From CAVRZY01 sp963725415 (lineage in GTDB: Bacteria > Acidobacteriota > Terriglobia > Bryobacterales > Bryobacteraceae): a stretch of DNA of 64,000 nucleotides. The stretch spans positions 1 through 64,000 of the forward strand of contig CAVRZY010000097.1 in the NCBI GenBank assembly GCA_963725415.1, given 5' to 3'. Both the position numbers and the translations under genes were made by a program. Position 1 is the stretch's first letter; each line of letters begins with the position of its first letter. This document shows positions 1 through 7,999 of this stretch, piece by piece. The notes beneath the pieces were generated by a model that saw only the letters and a list, made by a program, of their open reading frames with translations, ran no database searches and was not told the origin of the DNA.

Positions 1-168
1 ACTTTCCACCATGCGCCCTCTGGCTGGAGACGTTCCCAAGGCCCGGGCAGCCGACCTGGCCTCGTCAACGAGCGCCGCCGCATAGCGAGGCGAATCCCGA
101 GAGATAAAGCTGGCCGCGCATTCGACCTCCTGCCATGCCGACTCCGTCCAAACTACTCGGCGAGCCAC
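1..168 (-). CDS. RelE/ParE-type toxin, partial (runs off the window start)
   Basis: The first 56 codons of a small toxin run off the left edge. The frame begins with a GTG at 166-168, inside the last codons of the antitoxin gene, so the two genes overlap by 16 bases and are probably translationally coupled. The visible protein starts MARRVVWTESAWQEVE and continues with a run through SRDSPRYAAALVDEAR, the N-terminal helical hairpin typical of ParE/RelE toxins (W-T-x-x-A, then Y-A-x-x-L/F-V-x-E). The C-terminal catalytic or gyrase-binding part is outside the window, so the target (mRNA or gyrase) cannot be decided. The family is well supported by the antitoxin partner; the exact subfamily is not. 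Confidence 0.7.
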   Translation of the reverse strand, partial: MARRVVWTESAWQEVECAASFISRDSPRYAAALVDEARSAARALGTSPARGRMVES

Positions 169-341
169 CGCTTCATCCGGCGTTCGATCTCCTCCTGATC
201 GACGATCTTGCCCTCGTCGGCCTCGCGACGCCCACGCTCAATACGTTCGCGAACGTAGATTGAGTACTGGATGTCTTCCCAACTGGCATCGTTCGGGAGG
301 GTATCCAGTATCCTTCGGATCTCTTCCTTTGCTGTCGCCAT
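153..341 (-). CDS. Type II antitoxin, small helical protein
   Basis: A 62-residue acidic and basic helical protein beginning MATAKEEIRRILDTLPND and containing the signature SWEDIQYSIYVRERI, followed by a charged tail ending RMKRWLAE. This pattern (short helix, D-A-S-W-E-D-I-Q-Y, then R-E-R-I-E-R-G) is typical of antitoxins paired with RelE/ParE toxins. The ATG at 339-341 is chosen over a start 36 bases upstream because it begins the family-like sequence and has a purine-rich stretch before it. It would neutralise the toxin encoded directly downstream and probably autoregulate the operon, although no operator is obvious. Confidence 0.65.
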   Translation of the reverse strand: MATAKEEIRRILDTLPNDASWEDIQYSIYVRERIERGRREADEGKIVDQEEIERRMKRWLAE

Positions 342-460
342 CGCAGGCCTGCCCTTCAGTATACAGGCTATTCCCATGAGAGCGGCTGGCCACAGTGCTC
401 ACGGGGCATTGTGGCACGCTCCACTGACCCCGTACTACAATGCCCCGAGGTGAGGGTTGA

Positions 461-1492
461 ATGAGGAGAAGAACAAGGTTCACTCGATCCGCGTGTTTGT
501 TGTCGTTGCTTTTGGCGGGCGCGCTCGGAGCGTGGGCGCAGAGCGGCAGCCAGGGTTTGGTTGTGGAAGGCGCGGGCGGTCCCGGCAAGGGAAAGCACAT
601 CGTGCTGGTGAGCGGGGATGAAGAGTACCGCTCCGAGGAGGCCCTGCCGCAGTTGGCCAAGATCCTGGCCAAACGGCACGGCTTCAGATGTACCGTTCTG
701 TTCGCGATCGATCCGAACGACGGCGCCATCAACCCCAACCAGCGCGACAACATCCCGGGCCTGGAAGCGCTGGATAGAGCCGACTTGATGGTCATCTTCA
801 CGCGATTCCGCGATCTGCCCGACGAGCAGATGAAGCACATCGTCGATTACGTCGAATCGGGTCGGCCTATCGTGGGTCTGCGCACCGCCACGCACGCCTT
901 CGAGTTGAAGAAAAGCAAGACCTATCAAAGGTACACCTGGGACAGCAAGGACTGGGAAGGCGGCTTCGGCCGGCAGGTGCTGGGCGAGACCTGGATCCGC
1001 CATCACGGCCAGCACCTCAAGCAAAGCACGCGCGGCCTTATCGCCACGGGGCAGGAGAAGCATCCCATCCTTCGCGGCATCCGGGACGGCGACATCTGGG
1101 GACCGACCGACGTCTACGCGGTCCGCCTTCCGCTGCCCGGCGACAGCCAGCCGCTGGTGCTGGGCCAGGTGCTCGAAGGGATGCAGCCGGCCGACCCGCC
1201 GGTCGCGGGCAAGCCGAACGACCCCATGATGCCGGTGGCCTGGGTGAAAACTTACACGGGCGCTCAGGGCAAGACAGCCCGCGTATTCGCGACCACCATG
1301 GGCGCCTCGCAGGATCTGGAGAGCGAAGGCCTTCGCCGTGTCATCGTCAATGCCTGTTATTGGGCGCTGGGACTGGAGCGCCAGATTGCCGCAAAGTCGC
1401 AGGTGGATCTGGTCGGCGAATACAAGCCGCTGCCCTTCAAGTTCGGCGGCTTTGCCAAAGGAGTGAAGCCCTCCGACCTGGTGAGCCGCTGA
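461..1492 (+). CDS. Secreted ThuA-like domain protein
   Basis: A 343-residue protein with a signal peptide (about residues 1-26, ending AWAQ) followed by a ThuA-like, glutamine-amidotransferase-fold domain. It includes HIVLVSGDEEYRSEEALPQL near the start, VIFTRFRDLPDEQ, and the PIVGLRTATHAF segment characteristic of ThuA proteins. ThuA domains occur in proteins linked to sugar metabolism in Bacteroidetes, Planctomycetes and Acidobacteria, but the reaction is not established. The strong ribosome site GAGGTGAGGG precedes the ATG. It stands alone upstream of a dispersed repeat. Other Gfo/Idh/MocA genes in the window are the usual genomic companions of ThuA proteins, so a role in carbohydrate turnover outside the cytoplasm is inferred. 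Confidence 0.8.
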   Translation: MRRRTRFTRSACLLSLLLAGALGAWAQSGSQGLVVEGAGGPGKGKHIVLVSGDEEYRSEEALPQLAKILAKRHGFRCTVLFAIDPNDGAINPNQRDNIPGLEALDRADLMVIFTRFRDLPDEQMKHIVDYVESGRPIVGLRTATHAFELKKSKTYQRYTWDSKDWEGGFGRQVLGETWIRHHGQHLKQSTRGLIATGQEKHPILRGIRDGDIWGPTDVYAVRLPLPGDSQPLVLGQVLEGMQPADPPVAGKPNDPMMPVAWVKTYTGAQGKTARVFATTMGASQDLESEGLRRVIVNACYWALGLERQIAAKSQVDLVGEYKPLPFKFGGFAKGVKPSDLVSR

Positions 1493-1526
1493 ATTGCGGT
1501 GTACGTGGAGCTACTCTTAATGACGC

Positions 1527-1711
1527 TTGCAGAATACAGTGACAAATTCAGATGTGGCGCAGGCACTCTTGCCTGCCGCGCCGAGACTCATCTCGGCGCT
1601 TCCGCTGGTTTTTCCACGAGGCTCAAGAGCCGACATGAGTGTCGGCTCGGCAGGCTGAAGCCCGCGCCACCTCGGCAGCGTGCTGTCACCCAATTACGCG
1701 AGCCTCAGTAG
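1527..1711. repeat. GTGGCGC-type double-hairpin repeat, copy a
   Basis: Intergenic repeat between the ThuA gene and the next gene. The core 1554-1670 is bounded by inverted heptamers GTGGCGC and GCGCCAC and encloses two hairpins: stem GCGCCGAGA / TCTCGGCGC around 1580-1603 and stem GAGCCGACA / TGTCGGCTC around 1627-1649. Flanks including TTGCAGAATACAGTGACAAA at 1527 and the end at 1711 are shared with the copy at 12531-12728. No coding potential is seen. Confidence 0.8.
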
Positions 1712-1723
1712 GGGGAAAAGGCA

Positions 1724-2764
1724 ATGGAAGAGCAGCGACGCACCGGAAAAGTCATCGATTGGCTGCTAGAAGAGGATAATCCTCCGGTTCGCTATTTGAC
1801 CCTGAGGAACCTGCTGAAGAAGCCGGAGACGGACCCTCAGGTGAAGCGGGCCAAATCGCGTCTCATGAAGTACAAAGTCACCCAGGGAATACTCGAACAC
1901 GCCGACGAATTCTGGGGTAACGACGAGAAAGCCTACTGGAAATACACCGGCCAGCACTGGCAGGTGATTTTTCTGGGCCAGTTCCTGGCTGATGGGAAGG
2001 ACCCGCGCATCGCTCGAGGGGTCAGCGCGATGCTGGCCAAGCGCACCTGGGTGATCAGCGGCGGAGGCCAGTGTGGGACCGCCAATGTCCTGGCCGGCTT
2101 GACGCGTCTGGGGTACGGGAATCATCCGGTGGTTGAGAAGGAGAGAGAGGCTCTGGCGCAAAGGGTGGTCAGAGACGGAGGGATCGACTGCGGCCCCATG
2201 GCCTACTCCCTGTTGCCTCGCTGCTATATGGCGCAGCCCAAGCTGCTGCTGTGTTTTTCTCAAGTGCCCCCGCAAGACCGGACTCCGGCCATGAAATCGG
2301 CCATCAAGATGTTGGCCGGCCGCCTGATCGAGCACGAAGTCTTCGTGTATGTGCCCGGGAACCAAAAGGAGTGGCAGGCAATTCTGGAACGGAAACCAGG
2401 GCGAGGCGACCTGCCGGAGGGTCAGCTCGTAAAACAGTGGATTTCCGATCGACGGGACCGATTCCTGGCGGAACGCGGGATCGGAAAGCCGAAGCCCAAA
2501 CAAGGCTGGCTCAAGTTTGGCTTTCCATTGCACTACAATTCCGACATCCTCGAGGCCATGTACGCGCTGGCGGAGCTGGACACGCCGATGAGCGCGCACC
2601 TGGCGGAGCCTCTGCGGGTCATCAGAGAGAAGATGACGCCGGAGGGCAAGTGGATCATGGAGAATTCCTTGAACGGGAAGATGCGGGTGGACGTTGAGGA
2701 AAAGGGGAAGCCGAGCAAGTGGCTGACCTATTTCGCGCTCCGCGTGCTGGGCCACTTCGGCTGA
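1724..2764 (+). CDS. Conserved alpha-helical protein, possible alpha/alpha-toroid fold, function unknown
   Basis: A 346-residue cytoplasmic protein with no signal peptide or membrane segment. It opens with VIDWLLEEDNPPVRYLTLRN and carries repeated helical segments (WQVIFLGQFLADGK, CGTANVLAGLTRLGYG, ILEAMYALAELDTP) that resemble the alpha/alpha-toroid of prenyltransferase and terpenoid-cyclase-like proteins. Related proteins are sometimes labelled 'nitrogen fixation protein NifH' in databases, but no P-loop or NifH motif is visible, so that name should not be used. The ATG follows GGGGGAAAAGGCA, a good ribosome site. No partner gene is obvious; the function is unknown. Confidence 0.6.
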   Translation: MEEQRRTGKVIDWLLEEDNPPVRYLTLRNLLKKPETDPQVKRAKSRLMKYKVTQGILEHADEFWGNDEKAYWKYTGQHWQVIFLGQFLADGKDPRIARGVSAMLAKRTWVISGGGQCGTANVLAGLTRLGYGNHPVVEKEREALAQRVVRDGGIDCGPMAYSLLPRCYMAQPKLLLCFSQVPPQDRTPAMKSAIKMLAGRLIEHEVFVYVPGNQKEWQAILERKPGRGDLPEGQLVKQWISDRRDRFLAERGIGKPKPKQGWLKFGFPLHYNSDILEAMYALAELDTPMSAHLAEPLRVIREKMTPEGKWIMENSLNGKMRVDVEEKGKPSKWLTYFALRVLGHFG

Positions 2765-2816
2765 GCGGGGGCAGTTCGGGGTAATTCGGGGGCCATTTGG
2801 GGGCTTGACTGCTGCG

Positions 2817-2822
2817 TATACT
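2817..2822 (+). promoter_or_regulatory. Candidate -10 element TATACT upstream of the VWFA gene
   Basis: The hexamer TATACT lies 18 bases before the ATG at 2841 and is followed by the ribosome site ATAGGGGG. It matches five of six positions of the sigma-70 -10 consensus. No good -35 box is present, and the same GTATAC core recurs upstream of the TonB receptor genes. Confidence 0.3.
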
Positions 2823-2840
2823 CAAATAGGGGGTTCTATT

Positions 2841-3770
2841 ATGAGGCCGCTGGTTGCCATAGTTGCGTTGGCGTGCGGAGTGGCTCTCGCTCCAGGCCTG
2901 GGCTTCCGCATCGCTTGCCAGGAGCCTGGCGAGAGGGCCCGCATCGCTCTGGACGTGATCCGCGTGGACATTCTCTGCACGGTTACCGACAAGCGGGGAA
3001 GATTCATCACTGGTCTCACCAAGAAGGACTTTGAGGTCATGGAAGGCGCTCACCCGCAGAACATCCTGGGGTTCACCGCCCAGACCGATCTGCCGCTTCG
3101 GTTAGCTGTTGTGCTCGATACCAGCAACAGTGTCCGTGAGCGGTTCCATTTCATTCAGGAGGCGGCCATCGATTTCGTCCGGGCGGTGCTGCGCCCCCGC
3201 GTGGACAGGGTTATGGTTCTGAGCTTCGACACGTCAGTGGAGCAGGTCGCCGAGTTCAACGACCAGCTCAGTGCGCTCGCTAGTGCAATCCGTGACCTGC
3301 GCCCGGGGCGCGGGACCTGTCTCTACGATGGCATCTATTCTGCGTGTCGAGACAAGTTGGGGGCGGAGAAGCCGCGGTATGGGCTGCGCCGGGCCGTGGT
3401 CTTGTTGAGCGATGGCGAAGACAACCAGAGTCAGGCCACGCGGGATCAGGCCTTGGAGATGGCGCAAAAATCCGATGTCGTGATCTATGCGGTCTCAACC
3501 AACACCACCCGCCTCGAGACACACGGGGACAAAGTGCTGAAGTACTTTGCCCAGGAGACCGGGGGGCTGGCGTTCTTTCCGTTTAGAACCGAGGATCTGG
3601 GGAAGTCGTTCGAAAGCCTGGATAAAGAGATACGGCACCAGTACAACATTTACTACCGGCCCGAGCCGCTGCGGACGGACGGGCAGTTTCATGCCATCAA
3701 GCTCCAGGTGAAAGGCCGGAAGGACTTGGTAGTCCGAGTGCGGAAGGGATACTACGCCCCCAAGTTGTAG
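2841..3770 (+). CDS. Secreted VWFA-related protein of the Acidobacterial type
   Basis: A 309-residue protein with an N-terminal signal segment (residues 1-26) and a von Willebrand A domain. The MIDAS motif DTSNS is at about residues 93-97, within LRLAVVLDTSNSVRERFHF, and LLSDGEDNQSQ follows later. The region before it (VDILCTVTDKRGRFITGLTK, then KDFEV) is the hallmark of the VWFA-related Acidobacterial domain (TIGR03436 type), a family greatly expanded in Acidobacteria. The C-terminus YYRPEPLRTDGQFHAIKLQV and KGYYAP is also typical. A metal-dependent adhesion or scaffold role in the periplasm is inferred from the domain. The ATG at 2841 is chosen because it starts the signal peptide and follows AGGGGG. 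The stop is one base before the next gene, so an operon is likely. Confidence 0.88.
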   Translation: MRPLVAIVALACGVALAPGLGFRIACQEPGERARIALDVIRVDILCTVTDKRGRFITGLTKKDFEVMEGAHPQNILGFTAQTDLPLRLAVVLDTSNSVRERFHFIQEAAIDFVRAVLRPRVDRVMVLSFDTSVEQVAEFNDQLSALASAIRDLRPGRGTCLYDGIYSACRDKLGAEKPRYGLRRAVVLLSDGEDNQSQATRDQALEMAQKSDVVIYAVSTNTTRLETHGDKVLKYFAQETGGLAFFPFRTEDLGKSFESLDKEIRHQYNIYYRPEPLRTDGQFHAIKLQVKGRKDLVVRVRKGYYAPKL

Positions 3771-3771
3771 C

Positions 3772-5070
3772 GTGACTGGGGCCGGCGTGCGAGGTGGGCT
3801 GGTGAGGGTCCTGCTGATCTCGGCAAACACGGAAACGCTGAACATGCCCACCCTGCCGCTGGGACTGGCCAGCATCGCGGCCGCGACCCAAAGGGCCGGC
3901 CACGAGGTCCTGTTAGTCAACCTGATGTTCCAGGAAGACGCAGAATCGGCCATCCGGGACTCCATCGAGCGTTTCCGCCCCAGCGTTATAGGCGTCTCGG
4001 TGCGCAACATCGATGACCAGAACATGGAACGTCCGCAGTTCCTGCTGGCTCCGGCCAGAGAGGTCGTGGCGAGCTGCCGGAGGTTGTGTTCGGCTCCCAT
4101 CGTCCTGGGCGGGGCCGGCTACAGCATCTTCCCCGAAAGCGCCCTGCGATATCTGGGCGGGGACATGGGAATTCAGGGCGAAGGAGAGGCAGTTTTTCCT
4201 GCCCTGCTCGAGCGCATGGCCCGGCGCGCACAAGTCTTCGATCTTCCCGGCGTTTGCCTGCCGGGCTGCGCGCCGGAGCGCCGGAGTTTTCGAGGGACAT
4301 TGGACGATCTGCCTTTCCCCGAGCCGGGGCTTTGGCTTCCTTCCCTCGCTCGCGACCGTCAGCTCTGGGTGCCGGTCCAGAGCAGACGAGGATGTCCCAT
4401 GGATTGCAGCTTTTGTTCAACCCCCATCATCGAGGGCAGGTCGATACGAAGACGTTCGCCCGAGCGGGTTGTCAGGTGGCTGGCAGAGCTGGCTGAGGCC
4501 GGGTCCCCAAACTTCAACTTCGTTGACAACACCTTCAACCTGCCGCCCTCGTATGCCAAGGAGCTTTGCCGGAGGATCATCCAAGCAGGACTCGACATCA
4601 ATTTGTGGTGCCTCGTTTATCCGAAGTGGATTGATCCCGAGCTGGTCGGACTGATGCGCAGGGCGGGATGCGGCCAGATAAGCTTCGGTTTCGAGAGCGG
4701 CTCCGAGCGGATGCTGCGGAGCTTCAACAAACGGTTCAGCACGCAAGAGGTGAGGGCGGTCTCAAAGCTGTTCGAGGAGGCGGGCATCGAGCGCAGAGGA
4801 TTCTTGCTGCTGGGAGGCCCCGGCGAAACCAAGGATAGCGTCGAGGAGAGCCTTTCCTTTGCCGATTCCCTGAATCTGGACCAGTTAAAGGTCACGGCCG
4901 GCCTGCGCATTTATCCGCAGACTCCGCTGGCCAGGACCGCTCTCGCAGAAGGAGTCATAAGAGCGGACGAGGATCTGCTCTCGCCGCGTTTCTATGTGGC
5001 GCCCGAGTTGAGGGACTGGCTGCCGGAGCGGGTAGCTCAGTACCAGGCTTCCCGGGCGTGGGTGAACTAG
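3772..5070 (+). CDS. B12-binding domain radical SAM protein
   Basis: A 432-residue cytoplasmic enzyme. Residues about 10-150 form a cobalamin-binding-like Rossmann domain (RVLLISANTETLNMPTLPLG, then VIGVSVRNID and IVLGGAGYS). The radical SAM motif C-P-M-D-C-S-F-C is at about residues 208-215 and would bind a [4Fe-4S] cluster and S-adenosylmethionine. ISFGFESGSERML and GFLLLGGPGETKDSVEES are the usual beta-strand motifs of the Elp3/BchE-like group. Members act as methyltransferases, cyclases or lipid-modifying enzymes; the substrate is not predictable here. The GTG at 3772 is one base after the VWFA stop; a second GTG at 3802 after GAGGTGGG is an equally good start. Confidence 0.82.
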   Translation: MTGAGVRGGLVRVLLISANTETLNMPTLPLGLASIAAATQRAGHEVLLVNLMFQEDAESAIRDSIERFRPSVIGVSVRNIDDQNMERPQFLLAPAREVVASCRRLCSAPIVLGGAGYSIFPESALRYLGGDMGIQGEGEAVFPALLERMARRAQVFDLPGVCLPGCAPERRSFRGTLDDLPFPEPGLWLPSLARDRQLWVPVQSRRGCPMDCSFCSTPIIEGRSIRRRSPERVVRWLAELAEAGSPNFNFVDNTFNLPPSYAKELCRRIIQAGLDINLWCLVYPKWIDPELVGLMRRAGCGQISFGFESGSERMLRSFNKRFSTQEVRAVSKLFEEAGIERRGFLLLGGPGETKDSVEESLSFADSLNLDQLKVTAGLRIYPQTPLARTALAEGVIRADEDLLSPRFYVAPELRDWLPERVAQYQASRAWVN

Positions 5071-5071
5071 T

Positions 5072-5224
5072 GTGCTGTCCCACCCAAGATGTGACGGTAT
5101 GCTCTGGAGTAGGGCGGTCCCCCTGGACCGCGCGCGGCCCCCTGGCCGCGCCCAGCCCGACCAGGGGGTCGGGCTGCGGGCGAGGGCGCCCGCCCAACCA
5201 TTGGCGAGAATTGGCAGGGACAGC
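5072..5224. repeat. CCCCCTGG multi-hairpin repeat, copy 1
   Basis: A roughly 153-base element between the stop codons of two convergent genes. It contains a string of perfect hairpins with CCCT or AGGG loops: GCGGTCC-CCCT-GGACCGC, CGCGGCC-CCCT-GGCCGCG, CCCGACC-AGGG-GGTCGGG, and GGGCG-AGG-GCGCCC. An almost identical copy lies in inverted orientation at 30764-30917. It could also act as a bidirectional terminator for the flanking genes. It has no protein-coding signature. Confidence 0.85.
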
Positions 5225-5249
5225 ACTCTAGCCCCGGCTGGCTGTGGCT

Positions 5250-6560
5250 TCAGCGGCGGCGGAGATGCTTGTCCGCGAAGTCCAGGTACTGCTCCCAGTC
5301 GTAGGCGGTGACGTCGTGCTTGCCGGCGCGGATGTGGTACCCGACCGTGTCCATGATGAGCTGGTGGATGGGGGGCATCTGGTCGGTTTCCAGGCCTCTC
5401 TTCCCCAGGAGGCGATACACGGGCCCGGCGTTCACGGCGGCAAGAAACTCGCCCCGCGGGTCGGCCCACAGATCCTGTTCGGCGCTGGCGACATAGACGG
5501 GCCTGGGAGCAATCAGCGCAATGAGCATGTGCTGGTCCACGGGCAGCCCATCCTCCCGGTCGCTGAACTTCTTGTAGTTGGCGCAGAACCAGTGTGGGAA
5601 GCTGGTGTTGAGGTCCTTGACCGTTTCGCCGAACTTGCGCCGGCTCAGGGCCGCGCCGCCTTCCCCGGAGTCGTTTGAGATCGCCAGGGCGAAGCGCGTA
5701 TCCTGCGCCGCGGCCCACAGGGCCGTCTTGCCCAGTCGCGAATGCCCCATGACAGCGATACGCTTCGCGTCAATGTCCTTATCGGTTTTGAGGTAGTCCA
5801 CGGCCCGGCTCAGCCCCCAGGCCCACGCCCCGATCGCGCCCCACTCGTCCGCGGCCGGACTGCTCTGGCCTGCTTTGTAGAAAAGCGGCCGCACGCCGTG
5901 CCGGATGCCGCCGACGAAATCCGGTTCGATGTCGCCGTAGTAGATGGTGGCCAGACCGTAGCCGCGCGCCAGTAGCTTCTCGAGCTGCCACTGCCCGACG
6001 GAAGCGCCCCGCGACTTGTCCGTGGCCTGCCGCCTTACCATGGTCTTGCGCTCCTGGTCGCGCACCCATACCTCGCCCAGCCGGATGCCCGGGTCGGAGT
6101 GCACGACCTGGTTCCCGGAAAAGTTCAGACCCAGGAATACGGGCACGGGTTTCGGCTTACCGCTGGGCAGATAGATCAGCAGGTCCGCCTTCGGGCCGTC
6201 TTTCTTTCCGGAGAAGTAGATCGTAACCTGCTTGCGCACTGCCTTCCCGCCCAGCGCCTGCCTCTCGATGGAGGACATCTCGAAGGTCATCCGTTGTGGT
6301 CGTGCGGGGCCGCGCCCGTAGACATTGGTCTGGAAAAGCTGGAGGATTTCCGGCCTTCTTCGCTTGTTCCAGGTCCGCGCGTCGCGAACCCGCTCACCGT
6401 TCTGGAGTACCAGCGGATTGGGCAGGGTGTATTTGGGGACCTTGGCTTCGTCGTAGTTGACGCCCTGGCGTTGGGCCTTGGCGGTGGAGCAAACCAGCAG
6501 GACCGCAAGAATGGACCAGTGAACGCCTCGGAAGGCCTTGGCTGGGAATGACACCTGCAT
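5250..6560 (-). CDS. Secreted glucuronoyl esterase, CE15 family
   Basis: A 436-residue alpha/beta hydrolase with a signal peptide (residues 1-30). The nucleophile elbow is G-H-S-R-L-G-K (272-278, Ser274). SNDSGEGGAALSRR holds the acidic residue at about Glu300, and the catalytic His is near 415 in IRAGKHDVTAYDW. This Ser-Glu-His layout and the GHSRLGK / SGEGG / KHDVTAYDW trio identify bacterial carbohydrate esterase family 15, which cleaves ester bonds between glucuronic acid side chains of xylan and lignin alcohols. The ATG at 6560 is chosen because AGGAGG lies eight bases upstream; an in-frame start nine codons earlier lacks this. It is convergent with the radical SAM gene and probably part of a plant-polymer degradation set. 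Confidence 0.9.
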   Translation of the reverse strand: MQVSFPAKAFRGVHWSILAVLLVCSTAKAQRQGVNYDEAKVPKYTLPNPLVLQNGERVRDARTWNKRRRPEILQLFQTNVYGRGPARPQRMTFEMSSIERQALGGKAVRKQVTIYFSGKKDGPKADLLIYLPSGKPKPVPVFLGLNFSGNQVVHSDPGIRLGEVWVRDQERKTMVRRQATDKSRGASVGQWQLEKLLARGYGLATIYYGDIEPDFVGGIRHGVRPLFYKAGQSSPAADEWGAIGAWAWGLSRAVDYLKTDKDIDAKRIAVMGHSRLGKTALWAAAQDTRFALAISNDSGEGGAALSRRKFGETVKDLNTSFPHWFCANYKKFSDREDGLPVDQHMLIALIAPRPVYVASAEQDLWADPRGEFLAAVNAGPVYRLLGKRGLETDQMPPIHQLIMDTVGYHIRAGKHDVTAYDWEQYLDFADKHLRRR

Positions 6561-6706
6561 TAGAGCTCGCCTCCTTTGTGGAGTCATGTGCCGGCTACGG
6601 CGTGTCGTCAGGCCCCATCGGGCGGGTCACACTGCCCATTGGCGCCGCAGCGCGGCACTCGTCCTTCGTCTACTCAATGGCCCGGAGGCCAGGCGACCCG
6701 GCCCGC

Positions 6707-7621
6707 CTAGCGCATCTTCGCGGCCTCGTTTCTCATGGCCTGCGCGTTGCGCCAGGCCTGGAGCGCGTGCTCACCCGGGATGGCGGCGGCCTGGTCGCTG
6801 AACCTTGAGGCTTCCAGCACCCGCTGCCTGTCCCGCAGGATGCCGCCGAGCTGGTAATTCACCAGGCTAAGCTGGACCAGCGTGGAGATCAGCATCGCAT
6901 TGTTGCCTTTGATGAGGGGCAGCGCCGCGCGCAGATCCCGGTCACCATCGAAGAGGTCCTTCCTCTCAAGGTGCACCATACCCGCGATCCAGTAACCGCG
7001 GCCCAGCGCCGCATTCCGCTTACGCTCCCAGTCGGCAGCAGACATGCCTTCAGGCTTCGGATGCTTGCTGAGCACGGCCACCAGGCGCTCGGCGTAGCTC
7101 AGCGCTCGGTCGTTCTGCTTGCGGTTCCTCGCCGAGTCGGCCAGCACCAGCAGCAGGTCCTCATTGTCGGGGAAGTGCGCGATGCCCTTTTCCGCGACAA
7201 CCGGGATCTGCGACGCCGCACCCGTCTGGTTCAGCGCTTGCATGTAAAGGCTATAGGCTTGGTCGAGGTACTTGCTCTTGGGGTTTAGCTGCTCCAGGGT
7301 GGACAGCAGGTCCACCGTCGTCGCGGGCGGCGTCCCCACGGCGGTGGCGAACAGCGAGTACTCGACGCGCAACTCAATGTCGTGCACATAGGCGACGCGT
7401 TTGGCCCAGGCTTCCTTTTCCTCCCCGCTTTCGGGAGCGGACGCGGAGGTCTCCTGGCGCGCCAGCCGGTACGTTTCCACCGCCAGTTTCTTCACCCCGG
7501 CGGCGTCTTTCTTCGATTCTGCTTGTTGGAGGTTTCGGAATGCGTCCCCCAGATCGTCGGCGACCACCAGGGTGGCTCCGGCGCTGAGAAGAAACGCGAA
7601 GCTCAACAGGGACAGCCTCAT
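6707..7621 (-). CDS. Periplasmic TPR-like protein, function unknown
   Basis: A 304-residue protein with a signal peptide (MRLSLLSFAFLLSAGATLVVA) and an otherwise helical body containing TPR-like pairs: ALNQTGAASQIPVVAEKGIA, then HFPDNEDLLLVLADSARNRK, then ALSYAERLVAVLSKHPKPEG. No catalytic motif is visible. Such proteins usually act as scaffolds in envelope complexes, but no partner is indicated. GAGGAGAG precedes the ATG and a near-perfect -10 box lies 27 bases upstream. It is transcribed in the same direction as the CE15 gene with about 146 bases between them, so a separate promoter for the esterase is possible. Confidence 0.7.
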   Translation of the reverse strand: MRLSLLSFAFLLSAGATLVVADDLGDAFRNLQQAESKKDAAGVKKLAVETYRLARQETSASAPESGEEKEAWAKRVAYVHDIELRVEYSLFATAVGTPPATTVDLLSTLEQLNPKSKYLDQAYSLYMQALNQTGAASQIPVVAEKGIAHFPDNEDLLLVLADSARNRKQNDRALSYAERLVAVLSKHPKPEGMSAADWERKRNAALGRGYWIAGMVHLERKDLFDGDRDLRAALPLIKGNNAMLISTLVQLSLVNYQLGGILRDRQRVLEASRFSDQAAAIPGEHALQAWRNAQAMRNEAAKMR

Positions 7622-7647
7622 GGCACTCTCCTCATTACCGCCTCCAT

Positions 7648-7653
7648 ATTATA
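7648..7653 (-). promoter_or_regulatory. Candidate -10 box TATAAT for the TPR-like protein gene
   Basis: On the minus strand the consensus hexamer TATAAT sits 27 bases upstream of the ATG at 7621, in the context GCAGTATAATATGG. The position 17 bases further upstream reads TTCCCC, a poor -35, so recognition may rely on the -10 region or on an activator. Confidence 0.4.
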
Positions 7654-7730
7654 CTGCGGCTCCTGGCCGTGGGGAAGCCCATCATTTTCTTGCCGTCCAG
7701 CACTTTTTTGACGGGAGCACGGCGGGAAGC

Positions 7731-7980
7731 GTAATTCGGGGACAGGCGCGAATTTCGCCGCCTGAGCGAAATTCGTGGCCTGTACCCGAATTACCCTCCG
7801 CGCACCAACCCGCGTAATTCGGAGGCTCGCGCGAATTTCGCCGCCTGTGCGAAATTCGTGGCCTGTACCCGAATTACCCTCCCCGCGCTGACCCGCGTAA
7901 TTCGGGGACTCGCCCGAATCTCGCCGTTTTCATCCCGGCGGGTGAAGCGCAGCCTCATGGGCGGACTGTCCCCGAATTAC
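7731..7980. repeat. GTAATTCGGG palindromic repeats, two type-A units and one type-B unit
   Basis: The 378-base gap between genes is filled by three palindromic units. Type A (7731-7794 and 7814-7877, 64 bases each) starts GTAATTCGG and ends CCGAATTAC, with an inner inverted pair GCGAATTTCGC / GCGAAATTCG. Type B (7897-7980) keeps the outer arms but has a different interior with CCCGGCGGGTGAAG. Further copies are at 35997-36060 (A) and 54284-54365 (B). Together they could fold into strong stem-loops between the two minus-strand genes. No ORF of interest is present. Confidence 0.85.
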
Positions 7981-7999
7981 GCGGACGGCCGCATCGGAT

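Noticed and set aside
1724..2764. Naming this gene NifH or a nitrogen-fixation protein
   Set aside because: No P-loop or Fe-S ligand motif of NifH is present; the sequence looks like an alpha/alpha helical repeat protein.
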